NCBI GenBank assembly: GCA_041946865.1
Contig: JBHGBF010000088.1
Span: 1 to 18,690 of the forward strand
DNA from: RPQK01 sp041946865
Lineage (GTDB): Bacteria > Acidobacteriota > UBA6911 > RPQK01
DNA: 18,690 nucleotides
Reading direction: 5' to 3'
Shown: positions 1-8,609 of the stretch, one piece after another
Layout: each line of letters starts with the position of its first letter
How positions within the stretch are numbered: the first letter of the stretch is position 1
The notes under the pieces: model-generated
The model's input: the letters and a program-made list of their open reading frames with translations, nothing else
Told to the model about the DNA's origin: nothing
Database searches by the model: none
Made by a program: the position numbers and the translations under genes

Positions 1-169
1 GGTAACCGGTAACGGGCAACAGGCCAACTGGTAACCGGTAACCGGTAACCGGTAACGGGTAACGGGCAACGGGTAACCGGTAACGGGCAACAGGCAACTG
101 GTAACCGGTAACTGGTAACTGGTAACAGGCAACCGGTAACAGGCAACCGGTAACAGGCAACCGGTAACA
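1..169. repeat. 7-bp tandem repeat array (GGYAACN)
   Basis: Twenty-four consecutive units with consensus GG(T/C)AAC followed by a variable base are seen. All are 7 bp except one 8-bp unit at 22-29. From 121 the units alternate as GGTAACA/GGCAACC, giving a 14-bp higher-order repeat. The array starts at or before the window edge, so its full length is unknown. It stops 2 bp before the stop codon of the TonB receptor gene, which is read on the opposite strand. There are no spacers, so it is not a CRISPR. The function is unknown; replication slippage is the likely source of the pattern. Confidence 0.95.
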
Positions 170-171
170 GG

Positions 172-2379
172 CTAAAACTCGACCACCAGCCCGGCTGTAG
201 GCAAGATCGGGAATTGCGTGTGGTCGAGGTCGTAGACCCTGCCGGTTTTCAGGTTGACGTCGTCGCGGCCGATTCCTGCAAAGCGGACATTGTCATGGTT
301 CAGCAGGTTCACCACTTCCAGGAACAGCGTCAGCCGATAGCGGTCACGGTTGAACGATTTGGCAGCTCGAACGTCGACCCGGCTGTAATCCGGCAGGCGG
401 ATCTGATTGCGAAACGGGGCGAGGTAGTAGTCGCGGTCCCAGTGAGACACATAAGCCGGGACCGGAAGGCCGGTCGCGTGTCTCCATTTCCCGGACAGAT
501 CGAACTGGGATGTCCAGCGGTACTGAGCAAAAAGGCTGAGGGCGTGGCGTTGGTCGTAGTTGCCCGGGAACCATTCGGGGTCGCGTTCGCTCCAGAGGCT
601 CTGTCCCCAGCTGTACCCGACCCAACCCGCCAGACCGTTCACGGCTTTGCGTCGGACCTGGATTTCCGCGCCTTTCGATCGGTCCCTGAGGGCGTTTTGA
701 AAGGGTTGCGGAGAAGGAGCGGTGATCACGTCGCCGCTCAGGCGCCACTGGCCTTCCGGTCTCCACGGGACTCCCTCCCGGGTCTTTTTGTACCCGGAGA
801 CGCGGACTTCGACTCCAGGGTAAAGGCTGTAGGCCCAGATTGCCTGAAAGATCCGGGCCTGCTCAGGTTCGAGGGCGCGGTTCCCATACTGCCCGAAAAG
901 CTGAATCAGAAACGGAGGCTGGTGCGTTTCTCCGTAAGAGAGGCTTGCCCTGTGACGGCCGGGAGCCAGCTCAACTGACACAAACGGCGAGCCGGGAAGA
1001 CCTTCAACGGCGGCCAGGCGGTTCCAATTGCAGCCTGCAGTCAGCGCCAGAGCCTTCAGCGGGGAATAAGTCGTTTGAACGAAGACCTCCTGCCTGGAGG
1101 TCCGGGTTTGGAAGTGGGACAGCGTTGTCCAGTTTCTCGCCCGATAGTCGTAGTAGTCCTCGAAGTTGCTGCCCGACCAGTCCTCCAGGGTCAGTCCGGT
1201 CGAAACCAGAAGCTGCGGGAGCATTTTCCAATCGACAAATACGCGCGCGCCCAGAATTCGCTGGCTGTTGCTCCAGATGACCCGTCCGTCCCGGTTCCGG
1301 TTCAGGCTTTCGGCTTCCTGCCAGTAAGCATGTGTCGAGAGGTTTAGCCGGTCACTTGGGACGTGGTCCCAACTGAAATGGAAAAGGTCGCTTCGGAAGC
1401 CTCCCTGATCAACAGTATTGAAACCCAGGTTTTCGAGGACGTTATCTTCGCTCGTGTTTCCGTGGAAGAAACTGAGTCCGAAGGAATCCTTTTGGCCTTT
1501 TCTTTGGACCAGCTTGGCGAAGACGTCATAAAAACCGAAATTCAGGTCGGCGTCCGGCTCAATCCGTTTCACGATCCAGTCGATGTAACTCTTGCGTGCG
1601 GAGGCAATCCAGCTGCCGTTTCCCAGGGGCCCCTCGGAGAGGCCCATCACGGCGCTTCCGGACACGGAAAGGAGGCTTCGCCAGCGGGATTCATTCCCGG
1701 CGCGGCTTATGAGACGAAGAAAGCCGGCCGAACCGGCCCCAGATTCCGCCGAGGTTCCGGCAGGGACCAGGTCCAGCCCCTGCAACAGCTCGGCGCTCAA
1801 CACTGAGGCTGAACCGGTATCCTTCTGCCCCTCGATGGTGTGCAGGAAGGAGTAGACCGGAATTCCGTCAAAGAGCATGCCCACGCGGTCGAAGCCGGAT
1901 CCTTGAAGCGCGAACCCGCTGTCGAAGTCGTCGTGGGCCACGACGCCGGGCAGCTGCTGAACCGCTCGAAAAGCGTCGTCGAGCAAGACCGACTTCAGCT
2001 CGTGGATTTCCGCCTGCGACAGCTCGGGGTGTGAAGGATGGGATGAGGCCGACACCGTGATCTCGTTCCTGATTTCGGTTCCCGGCGCCAGGATGATCTG
2101 GAGCTCCAGCGGCTCCAATTCCGGGACGGCGAGTTTCTGCTTGATCAGTCCGAAGCCCACGGCGGTGGCCACCAGCTCGTATTCGCCCGCAGGAACCTGT
2201 TCGAATGTGAATTCCCCTTTCTGGTCGCTGACGGTCCTATGGGCTGTCCCGGCCAGATAGACGCTGACCTTCGCCATGGGTGCGCCGCTTTCAGCGTTAA
2301 TGACGACGCCTCGGATGGCGGCGGCGAAAAGCGGACCGCTTGAAAAAGCGAGGTAGACGGCAACCACGAAGGCGCGCAT
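172..2379 (-). CDS. TonB-dependent outer-membrane receptor with carboxypeptidase regulatory-like domain
   Basis: The 735-residue product is predicted to be an outer-membrane active transporter energised by TonB. Residues 1-21 form a signal peptide ending near FAAA. Residues 22-95 resemble a carboxypeptidase regulatory-like beta-sandwich (GVVINAESGAPMAKVSVYL). Residues 115-230 form the plug, with QQLPGV and GFDRVGMLFDGIPV. The rest is a beta-barrel rich in aromatic residues, and it ends in phenylalanine as expected for BAM recognition. The substrate cannot be read from the sequence; no siderophore or SusD-type partner gene lies nearby. The start is ATG, chosen because the signal peptide begins there. 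No Shine-Dalgarno sequence is visible. A TATAAT hexamer on the minus strand (2391-2396) lies only 11 bp upstream, so the transcript could be leaderless, but no good -35 was found. Confidence 0.9.
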   Translation of the reverse strand: MRAFVVAVYLAFSSGPLFAAAIRGVVINAESGAPMAKVSVYLAGTAHRTVSDQKGEFTFEQVPAGEYELVATAVGFGLIKQKLAVPELEPLELQIILAPGTEIRNEITVSASSHPSHPELSQAEIHELKSVLLDDAFRAVQQLPGVVAHDDFDSGFALQGSGFDRVGMLFDGIPVYSFLHTIEGQKDTGSASVLSAELLQGLDLVPAGTSAESGAGSAGFLRLISRAGNESRWRSLLSVSGSAVMGLSEGPLGNGSWIASARKSYIDWIVKRIEPDADLNFGFYDVFAKLVQRKGQKDSFGLSFFHGNTSEDNVLENLGFNTVDQGGFRSDLFHFSWDHVPSDRLNLSTHAYWQEAESLNRNRDGRVIWSNSQRILGARVFVDWKMLPQLLVSTGLTLEDWSGSNFEDYYDYRARNWTTLSHFQTRTSRQEVFVQTTYSPLKALALTAGCNWNRLAAVEGLPGSPFVSVELAPGRHRASLSYGETHQPPFLIQLFGQYGNRALEPEQARIFQAIWAYSLYPGVEVRVSGYKKTREGVPWRPEGQWRLSGDVITAPSPQPFQNALRDRSKGAEIQVRRKAVNGLAGWVGYSWGQSLWSERDPEWFPGNYDQRHALSLFAQYRWTSQFDLSGKWRHATGLPVPAYVSHWDRDYYLAPFRNQIRLPDYSRVDVRAAKSFNRDRYRLTLFLEVVNLLNHDNVRFAGIGRDDVNLKTGRVYDLDHTQFPILPTAGLVVEF

Positions 2380-2430
2380 ATGCGACCAGAATTATACAGC
2401 GGTCGAGGACTGATCAGGCCCAAGAGAGAA

Positions 2431-2451
2431 GCCTGCGGCGCCGGCGCAGGC
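2431..2451. other. Perfect 7-bp inverted repeat in the divergent intergenic region
   Basis: GCCTGCG (2431-2437) and CGCAGGC (2445-2451) are perfect inverted arms around a 7-base centre. They lie in the 152-bp gap between the divergent TonB receptor and small CPCC protein genes. An imperfect second stem (AAGAG at 2452-2456 with CTCTT at 2481-2485) follows it directly. This could be a regulator site or a structured leader of the plus-strand gene. The sequence alone does not decide. Confidence 0.4.
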
Positions 2452-2531
2452 AAGAGGCCTGAGCTTCCAGAGGGAAGAGGCTCTTTCTTACAAGGTATTT
2501 TCGGAATGTCCGGAATGGTAGAATAGGGACC

Positions 2532-2822
2532 ATGTCGGACCGACACGAAAAGTACGAGGTCGTTTGCCCTTGTTGTCAGGCTACGCTCACCATTGAAGCG
2601 AAGACCGGCATGATCCTGCACACGCGGGAGAAGAAGTCTGCCTATTCCTTCGAGGATGCGCTGCAGCAGGTCAAAAAGCGCAAAGAGATGGCCGATGACC
2701 TTTTCGAGAAGGCTGTGTCTGACGAGAAAAAGCGCAAAGACAGCCTCGAGGAGAAATTCAGACAGGCCCTCGACATGAAGGATGAATTGGACGAACCGAC
2801 CCGCCCGTGGGACGTGGATTGA
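2532..2822 (+). CDS. Small conserved-type hypothetical protein with CPCC motif
   Basis: This 96-residue acidic and basic protein has no signal peptide or membrane segment. Residues 12-15 are CPCC within VVCPCCQATLTIEA, which looks like one knuckle of a zinc ribbon. There is no second cysteine pair, so metal binding would need a dimer or may not occur. Residues about 40-85 are a highly charged predicted helix or coiled coil, and the tail ends in PWDVD. The ATG start has a modest AGGGA sequence 2 bases upstream, which is closer than ideal. The gene is divergent from the TonB receptor and 96 bp ahead of the phosphorylase gene. I do not recognise a function. I recall similar short CPCC proteins in acidobacterial genomes but cannot verify that here. 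Confidence 0.75.
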   Translation: MSDRHEKYEVVCPCCQATLTIEAKTGMILHTREKKSAYSFEDALQQVKKRKEMADDLFEKAVSDEKKRKDSLEEKFRQALDMKDELDEPTRPWDVD

Positions 2823-2849
2823 GCCAGGACCCTTTCACTTGCTGCTCGC

Positions 2850-2900
2850 TTGCAGCCTTCCCTGAGGATTGCTAACGTATTTTTAACCAAAGACTCAGGG
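2850..2900 (+). promoter_or_regulatory. Possible promoter and inverted repeat upstream of glgP
   Basis: CCCTGAG (2860-2866) and CTCAGGG (2894-2900) are perfect 7-bp inverted arms around an AT-rich 27-bp centre, 18 bp before the phosphorylase ATG. A weak sigma-70-like pair, TTGCAG (2850-2855) and TAACGT (2873-2878) with 17-bp spacing, overlaps the left arm. It could be a promoter with an operator, or a leader hairpin near the ribosome binding site. The -10 match is poor, so this is tentative. Confidence 0.25.
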
Positions 2901-2918
2901 CCTCTGGAGTACAAATAC

Positions 2919-5084
2919 ATGAAAGTTCAGATTCCCGATTTTCCCGGTCTGCCTGATCGTATCGGCCGGCTCAGGGATTTTGTCTATAACCTCTGGTGGA
3001 GCTGGAATGGGGACGCTCGCGAGCTCCTTCGCTCCTTGAACCCGGTTCTCTGGGACCACACGGATCATAACGCCGTAAGAGTGCTCCGCGAGACGAATTC
3101 TGCGCGCTTGCGAGCCTGTGCCGAGAAACCGGACTTCCTCCGGCTTTACGATTCGGTGATGGCCCGTTTCGACAGCTATATCAGCTCGCGAGCCAACTGG
3201 TACGACAGCCATTTCCCTGCCGGCGAGCCTCGCCTGTTTGCCTACCTGTGCGCGGAGTTCGCCGTGCACGGTTCGTTGCCTATCTACTCGGGAGGCCTGG
3301 GTGTGCTGGCCGGCGATACCTGCAAGGAAGCCAGCGATCTTGGCTTGCCTTTCGTTGCTATCGGGTCCCTGTACCCCGAGGGTTACTTCCGCCAGGTCAT
3401 CGACGCTGACGGACATCAACTGGCCATGTACGACCGGTTCAGCACGATGGACGCACCGATCCTTCCGCTGCTGAATGACGACGGCACCAGGTTTTTGGTC
3501 CCCGTCACGGTAGGCAGGCGTGAAGTCGAGGTGGCGGTGTGGAAAACGCAGGCCGGGCGCGTGTCCATTTACCTGATGGACACCAATATTGAAGAAAATG
3601 AGCCTTGGGACCGGGACCTCTCCGCCCGCCTTTACGGCGGTGACCAGCAGGTTCGCCTGCGTCAGGAAATCATCCTTGGGATAGGGGGCGTTCGTGTTCT
3701 TCGCGCGCTTGGCTTCCAGCCCTCGGTTTTCCACCTGAACGAAGGGCATGCCGCTTTTGCCGCGCTCGAGTTGATCCGGGAACAGATGTGCCAGGGAATG
3801 AGCTTTGAAGAGGCGCTTGCCGCCTCCCGCGCTAAAATCGTCTTCACAACCCATACGCCGGTAAAGGCTGGCCATGATGAATTCCCGTTCTACATGATGG
3901 AGGAGTACTTCCGCTGGTACTGGGAGGAACTGCGGATCAGCCGGGAAGACTTTCTCCGCCTGGGACAGACGCCGGACGGCAACTCCTTCAGTATGACGAT
4001 CCTGGCCCTCAAAACGACCGGCGGCACAAACAGCGTCAGCCAGAAGCATGGCGTCGTGTCGCGTGAGATGTGGCATTTTCTCTGGCCGGAACGAAAAGTC
4101 GAAGAGGTGCCCATCATCTCGGTCACCAACGGCGTCCACCTCCCAACCTGGCTGGCGGCTCGCTTTCAGACACTCTACAAGCGGCATTGGGGACCCGACT
4201 GGATCCAGAATCACGATGACCCCGCCGTCTGGGAGCAGCTCGCGGAAATCCCTGACGAGGAGCTCTGGGCCATGCACATCCGCTCCAAGCAGAGGCTCCT
4301 CAGTTTTGTGCGGGAAAGGGCACGGCACCGAATCATGGCCGGGGCGATGTCACCCGGACAGACGCTGGCGCTTGGCCCTCTGCTCAGCCCGGATGCCCTG
4401 ACAATCGGCTTCGCGCGGCGATTTGCCACGTACAAGCGCGCGACAATGGTCCTCGAGGACCGGGAGCGGCTGAAAAGGATCGTGCACGATCCGCTCCGAC
4501 CGGTTCAGATCGTCTTTTCAGGAAAGGCACACCCGGCCGACGAGCCCGGCAAGTTTTTCCTCGCCCAGGTCTTCATGGCGTGCAGCTCACCGGATTTTGG
4601 CGGCCGGCTGGCGTTTATCGAGAACTACGACACGCACGTGGCTCATTACCTGGTCCAAGGCGTCGACGTTTGGCTCAACAATCCGCAACCACCGAAAGAA
4701 GCGAGCGGAACCAGCGGCCAGAAGGCCGCCATGAACGGAATTCCGAACTGCAGCATCCTGGACGGATGGTGGTTCGAGGGCTATAACGGCACCAACGGCT
4801 GGGCCATCGACGGCAGGCATTTGAACGATGCCGAATCAGCGGCCGCGCTCTACGATCTGCTCGAGAAAGAAATTGTCCCGTGCTATTACGAACGGGACGA
4901 GAAAGGAATCCCCCGACGCTGGATCGCGCTCATGAAGGACGCCATCCGGTCCAGCGCCGCCCAGTTTTCCTGCCGGCGCATGCTGAAACAATACCTGGCC
5001 TGGCTCTACCAGCCGGTATCGCGAGGGGCTGGCGAGGCCGAAACAGACCGTTCCGGCTGCTCACTTGCTTCTCCTCCCTCTTGA
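2919..5084 (+). CDS. glgP: Alpha-glucan phosphorylase (GT35, DUF3417-containing short form)
   Basis: This 721-residue enzyme is predicted to release glucose-1-phosphate from glycogen or maltodextrin ends in the cytoplasm. The N-terminal 100 residues (LRDFVYNLWWSWN) match the DUF3417 region of the short alpha-glucan phosphorylase clade. Catalytic landmarks are NEGHAAF at 274, TTHTPVKAGHDEF, VTNGVH at 402, FARRFATYKRA and NPQPPKEASGTSGQKAAMNG. In the last, Lys602 corresponds to the pyridoxal-phosphate lysine. The length is typical of this clade and shorter than E. coli GlgP. The ATG at 2919 was chosen over an upstream TTG at 2850 because GGAG sits 9 bases before it and homology begins at the ATG. 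The gene ends 27 bp before the GldA-like ATPase gene on the same strand, so co-transcription is possible though there is no functional link. Confidence 0.93.
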   Translation: MKVQIPDFPGLPDRIGRLRDFVYNLWWSWNGDARELLRSLNPVLWDHTDHNAVRVLRETNSARLRACAEKPDFLRLYDSVMARFDSYISSRANWYDSHFPAGEPRLFAYLCAEFAVHGSLPIYSGGLGVLAGDTCKEASDLGLPFVAIGSLYPEGYFRQVIDADGHQLAMYDRFSTMDAPILPLLNDDGTRFLVPVTVGRREVEVAVWKTQAGRVSIYLMDTNIEENEPWDRDLSARLYGGDQQVRLRQEIILGIGGVRVLRALGFQPSVFHLNEGHAAFAALELIREQMCQGMSFEEALAASRAKIVFTTHTPVKAGHDEFPFYMMEEYFRWYWEELRISREDFLRLGQTPDGNSFSMTILALKTTGGTNSVSQKHGVVSREMWHFLWPERKVEEVPIISVTNGVHLPTWLAARFQTLYKRHWGPDWIQNHDDPAVWEQLAEIPDEELWAMHIRSKQRLLSFVRERARHRIMAGAMSPGQTLALGPLLSPDALTIGFARRFATYKRATMVLEDRERLKRIVHDPLRPVQIVFSGKAHPADEPGKFFLAQVFMACSSPDFGGRLAFIENYDTHVAHYLVQGVDVWLNNPQPPKEASGTSGQKAAMNGIPNCSILDGWWFEGYNGTNGWAIDGRHLNDAESAAALYDLLEKEIVPCYYERDEKGIPRRWIALMKDAIRSSAAQFSCRRMLKQYLAWLYQPVSRGAGEAETDRSGCSLASPPS

Positions 5085-5111
5085 ACACTTCTGCTACCAT
5101 ATTTGCTTTCT

Positions 5112-5894
5112 ATGAATTCGACACAATCTGAACTGATGATTGAGGCTTGCGGCCTGTCGAAGTTCTATGGCTCATTCATCGCGATTCAGGATGTAAGCTT
5201 CAGCGTTCCCCTCGGGCAGGTCACGGCTTTTGTAGGCCCTAACGGAGCAGGCAAGACCACCACCATGCGCATTCTGACCGGCTACCTCGCGCCCAGCGAA
5301 GGTAGCGCCCGACTGGCCGGGATGGAGGTCTCCGCCAACCGAATCGCGCTGGCTGGCAGAGTCGGCTATTTGCCGGAGAACGGCCCCCTTTACCCCGAGA
5401 TGACGCCGCTCGGGCTGCTCAAGTTCCTCGGTGAGGCGCGCGGTCTCAAGGGACCCGGCCTGAAGAGCCGGATCGAGACGGTGATTGCGCAATGCGCCCT
5501 AGAGCCGGTGCTCCACAAGAGCATCAGGAAGCTGTCCAGGGGCTACCGCCAGCGGGTCGGGATGGCCCAGACCCTTCTGCACGACCCCGATATCCTGATC
5601 CTGGACGAACCGACCAGCGGTCTCGATCCTAACCAGATACGAGAGGTGCGGACCCTGATTCGCCAGCTGGGCCGGACCAAGAGCGTGCTGCTCTCGACGC
5701 ATATCCTCCAGGAAGTCGAGGCAGTCGCCGACCACGTGATCATGATCCACGAGGGCCGCATCGTCTTTGACGGGACGCTGCCGGCCATGCTTTCAACCGA
5801 TCAGTCGCTGGAGGAGGCTTTTTATCGACTGACGGGTTACTGTCCCGCCCCGGATCTCGCACCGGCGGAATCCATCGCACAGGAGTGTCCATGA
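5112..5894 (+). CDS. ABC transporter ATP-binding protein, GldA/NatA type
   Basis: This 260-residue cytoplasmic nucleotide-binding subunit should drive the permease encoded immediately downstream. Walker A is GPNGAGKTT (residues 42-50) and the Q-loop region is VGYLPENGPLYPEMTP. The signature is LSRGYRQR (141-148), the variant usual in GldA-like ATPases instead of LSGGQ. Walker B is ILILDEP (161-167) and the switch histidine is His197 in LLSTHILQE. All catalytic residues are present. The stop overlaps the next start as ATGA, a sign of translational coupling. The start is uncertain: ATG 5112 lacks a clear Shine-Dalgarno sequence, and ATG 5136 (MIEACGLSK) or TTG 5103 are alternatives. The NatA/GldA-like assignment rests on the signature and gene order. 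Confidence 0.92.
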   Translation: MNSTQSELMIEACGLSKFYGSFIAIQDVSFSVPLGQVTAFVGPNGAGKTTTMRILTGYLAPSEGSARLAGMEVSANRIALAGRVGYLPENGPLYPEMTPLGLLKFLGEARGLKGPGLKSRIETVIAQCALEPVLHKSIRKLSRGYRQRVGMAQTLLHDPDILILDEPTSGLDPNQIREVRTLIRQLGRTKSVLLSTHILQEVEAVADHVIMIHEGRIVFDGTLPAMLSTDQSLEEAFYRLTGYCPAPDLAPAESIAQECP

Positions 5895-8521
5895 GAGGCC
5901 GTGTCGTTTCAGCCATTTTTAAGAGGGAGCTTCTCGGTTACTTCAGCAGCCCGACCGGCTATGTCTTTATCACGATTTTTGTCTTCCTGAGCGCCATTGC
6001 GGCCTTCTGGCAGGAACAGTTCTTTGCCGCCAACCTGGCTAACCTCGATCAGCTGAATCGCTTCTTCCCTTATCTGCTGGTTTTTCTCGTCCCCGCGATC
6101 ACGATGAGCCTGTGGGCGGAGGAAAAGCGATACGGCACGGATGAGTTGGTGCTGACCCTTCCTGCCTCGGACTTTGACATCGTCATCGGGAAGTATCTCG
6201 CCGCCTTGGCGATCTACACGATCGCGCTGGCCTTTTCCTTAAGCAACGTTGTTGTCCTGTTCTGGCTCGGAAATCCCGACCTCGGCATGCTGGCCTCCAC
6301 CTATCTGGGTTACTGGCTTATGGGGGCCGCCCTGCTGTCGCTCGGACTGTTCGCTTCCCTGCTGACGGACAACTTGACAGTTGCTTTTATCCTCGGCGCT
6401 CTGTTTTGCGCCGTGCCGGTCTTCATCAACCATGCCGGGGTCATTCTCAGCGGCAGCTGGCAGAACCTGGCCCAGCGGATGTCCGTCGTCGAACAGTTCC
6501 AGGATTTGTCGACCGGTATCGTTACCCCCTCCGCCCTGGTTTATTTCCTGAGTTTCGCCTCAGCGTTTCTCTATTTGAATGTGGGGGTGCTTGGCCGGCG
6601 TCACTGGCCGACCGGCCGTCGTGGTCCGAAGCTCGGCCGGCATTACCTGGTCCGCGGGCTTTGCCTGCTGGTCATCGTCGCCAGCCTCAGCCTCCTGGGC
6701 GGGCAGTTAACCACTCGAATCGACGTCACCTCTGAGAAAGTCCACTCGCTGGCCGTGGACACCGTGAAACTGCTGAAGAAGCTCGATCCGCGCAAACCGG
6801 TCATTATCGAGGCGTACGTGAGCCCGCAAGTCCCCCGCTCCTACATGGAGACTCGCGCCAACCTGATTCGCATGCTGCGCGAATTCGACGAGATCGGCGG
6901 CGAGGCGGTCCACAAGAAAATCTACGAGACTGTGAAGTACTCCTCTGAAGCGCGCGAGGCGCAGGAGCGATTCGGCATCCGTTCAAACGCGGTGCCGGTC
7001 ACAGAAGAGACTGTCGGCGCTCCTCGGGAAATCTTCCTGGGTGTGGCTTTTACGTGCGGCTCGGAGGAATTCGTTATCCCGTTCCTGGACAGGGGCCTGC
7101 CGATCGAGTACGAACTGATGAGGTCCGTTCGGGTGGTTTCAAAAACCGAGCGCAGAAAAGTCGGGGTCCTGAACACCGGCGTGAAGATGTTCGGCGGCTT
7201 CGATTTTCGGACTAACCGGCAAGATAATGAATGGTCGATTCTCGCCGAGTTGCGCAAGCAATACGACGTCGTTCAGGTGGAGGCTGACAGCGACTACCCG
7301 TCAAACCTGAATGCCCTCATGGTCGTCTTGCCTCACACGCTGACGGAACCGCAACTCGGGCGTCTGGTTACTTACGTGAAGCAGGGCAAGCCGGTCCTGA
7401 TCCTGCTCGATCCGCTTCCGGCCTTTGATATTGACTCGTCCCCGCATGACGTGCCCCGCAGTCCGTTCCAGCAGCAGGCGCCACCCAAGACGCGGACCGA
7501 CGTCGCTCCGCTGCTCGAGGCTCTAGGTATCTCCTGGCCTGTGGACACAATTGCCTGGGACAAATACAATCCGCATCCGCAGCTCAACACCCTGCCTCCG
7601 GAAGTCGTTTTTGTCGGCGCCGGGAGCGGCGCCAAGGCGGCTTTCAACCCTTCCGAGCCGGTTTCGTCGAGCCTTCAGGAAGTCGTCCTGATCTATCCCG
7701 GCGCCATTCGGCCGGCTAATCAGGCGAAGACCCGGTTCTTCCCGCTCCTGCAGACCGGCGTGGCCTCCGGCCTGCTGGCCTGGGATCGGCTCGTCCAGCA
7801 GTCATTCTTCGGGATGGAGTTCAATCGCAACGTCAGCCACGAGCCGGACAAGGGCAATCACGTTCTGGCCGCCCGGGTCGAGGCGACCGCTCCGACACCC
7901 GTGAAAGCGGTCGTGGTCGCAGATTGCGATCTGCTCGGGGAACAGTTCTTCGAGCTGCGGAAGCGCGGAATCGAGAACCTGAACTTCGATAACGTGACGT
8001 TCATGCTGAACGCTGTCGATGCCCTCGTCGGCGACAGTTCGTTCATCGCTTTGCGTAAGCGCAGGCCGCGGCATCGTACGCTGGAAGTGGTGGAGGCCAA
8101 GACGCGAGTCTATGAGGAGCAGCGCCTCAAGGAAACTCGGGCCGCGGAGGCGACCGCCGCGAAGCGGCTCGACGAGGCCCAGAAGCGCCTGGATCGAGCT
8201 GTGGAAGACCTGCGCCGCCGGCAGGATCTCGATGAGCAAACGCGAGAAATCATGATCTCCAACCTGCAGTCCGTCGAAAACCGGCGCCTGACCGTCGCCC
8301 GGGCGAATATCGAAGACGAAAAGCAACGCCAGATCGAGGACAGCCGGGCAAACATGGAGTCGTCTGTGCGCGGTATCCAGAACATGATCAAGCTCCTGGC
8401 GGTCGCGTTGCCCCCGATACCGGCTTTCTCCCTGTTCTTGCTCTTTGCCTTGAAGCGCTTGAGACGGGAGAAGATCGGCGTCAGCGAGAGGCGGCTGTTG
8501 GCAACGGGGCAGGAGGCATGA
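5891..8521 (+). CDS. Fused ABC-2 permease and GldG-like auxiliary protein (GldF-GldG fusion)
   Basis: This 876-residue inner-membrane protein joins two usually separate subunits. Residues 1-250 are an ABC-2 type permease with about six hydrophobic segments, from YVFITIFVFLSAIAAF to YFLSFASAFLYLNVGV. A further membrane segment at 255-273 is followed by a large extracytoplasmic region (275-720) resembling GldG (ABC transporter auxiliary family), beginning RIDVTSEKVHSL. A long charged coiled coil (about 732-832) precedes a final membrane helix (about 834-855). The ATG at 5891 has a strong AGGAG five bases upstream and overlaps the ATPase stop. With the ATPase it forms a complete transporter. In Bacteroidota, GldA-GldF-GldG is linked to gliding; the many non-gliding relatives have no settled substrate. 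A gliding role is not inferred here. Confidence 0.9.
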   Translation: MRGRVVSAIFKRELLGYFSSPTGYVFITIFVFLSAIAAFWQEQFFAANLANLDQLNRFFPYLLVFLVPAITMSLWAEEKRYGTDELVLTLPASDFDIVIGKYLAALAIYTIALAFSLSNVVVLFWLGNPDLGMLASTYLGYWLMGAALLSLGLFASLLTDNLTVAFILGALFCAVPVFINHAGVILSGSWQNLAQRMSVVEQFQDLSTGIVTPSALVYFLSFASAFLYLNVGVLGRRHWPTGRRGPKLGRHYLVRGLCLLVIVASLSLLGGQLTTRIDVTSEKVHSLAVDTVKLLKKLDPRKPVIIEAYVSPQVPRSYMETRANLIRMLREFDEIGGEAVHKKIYETVKYSSEAREAQERFGIRSNAVPVTEETVGAPREIFLGVAFTCGSEEFVIPFLDRGLPIEYELMRSVRVVSKTERRKVGVLNTGVKMFGGFDFRTNRQDNEWSILAELRKQYDVVQVEADSDYPSNLNALMVVLPHTLTEPQLGRLVTYVKQGKPVLILLDPLPAFDIDSSPHDVPRSPFQQQAPPKTRTDVAPLLEALGISWPVDTIAWDKYNPHPQLNTLPPEVVFVGAGSGAKAAFNPSEPVSSSLQEVVLIYPGAIRPANQAKTRFFPLLQTGVASGLLAWDRLVQQSFFGMEFNRNVSHEPDKGNHVLAARVEATAPTPVKAVVVADCDLLGEQFFELRKRGIENLNFDNVTFMLNAVDALVGDSSFIALRKRRPRHRTLEVVEAKTRVYEEQRLKETRAAEATAAKRLDEAQKRLDRAVEDLRRRQDLDEQTREIMISNLQSVENRRLTVARANIEDEKQRQIEDSRANMESSVRGIQNMIKLLAVALPPIPAFSLFLLFALKRLRREKIGVSERRLLATGQEA

Positions 8522-8522
8522 T

Positions 8523-8593
8523 TTCTGCCCACGAATCGATTCGTGAACCAACAGCTCTGGTTCGTGTTGGTTCGCCTTGGATCGTGGACAGAA
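8523..8593. repeat. Nested palindromes between the GldFG and DUF4340 genes
   Basis: Three symmetric structures occupy the 88-bp gap. The first is a perfect 16-bp palindrome CACGAATCGATTCGTG (8530-8545). The second is an outer inverted repeat, 8523-8534 with 8582-8593, 11 of 12 matched. The third is an inner inverted repeat GAACCAA (8545-8551) with TTGGTTC (8567-8573); GAACCA can alternatively pair with TGGTTC at 8558-8563. These give competing RNA folds, and no T-run follows, so a simple terminator is unlikely. Possible roles are a processing or stability element, a protein site, or a mobile palindromic repeat. Confidence 0.8.
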
Positions 8594-8609
8594 CCTTTTG
8601 AGATTCGTT

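Noticed and set aside
1..169. CRISPR array
   Set aside because: Units are 7 bp and contiguous with no spacers, and no cas genes are present.
2850..2918. TTG start at 2850 extending the phosphorylase by 23 residues
   Set aside because: The extension has no family similarity or ribosome binding site, while ATG 2919 has GGAG at a good distance.
2895..4328. 477-codon open frame on the minus strand opposite glgP
   Set aside because: It lies wholly opposite the strongly supported phosphorylase, shows no domain or start signal, and is explained by GC-rich codon use.
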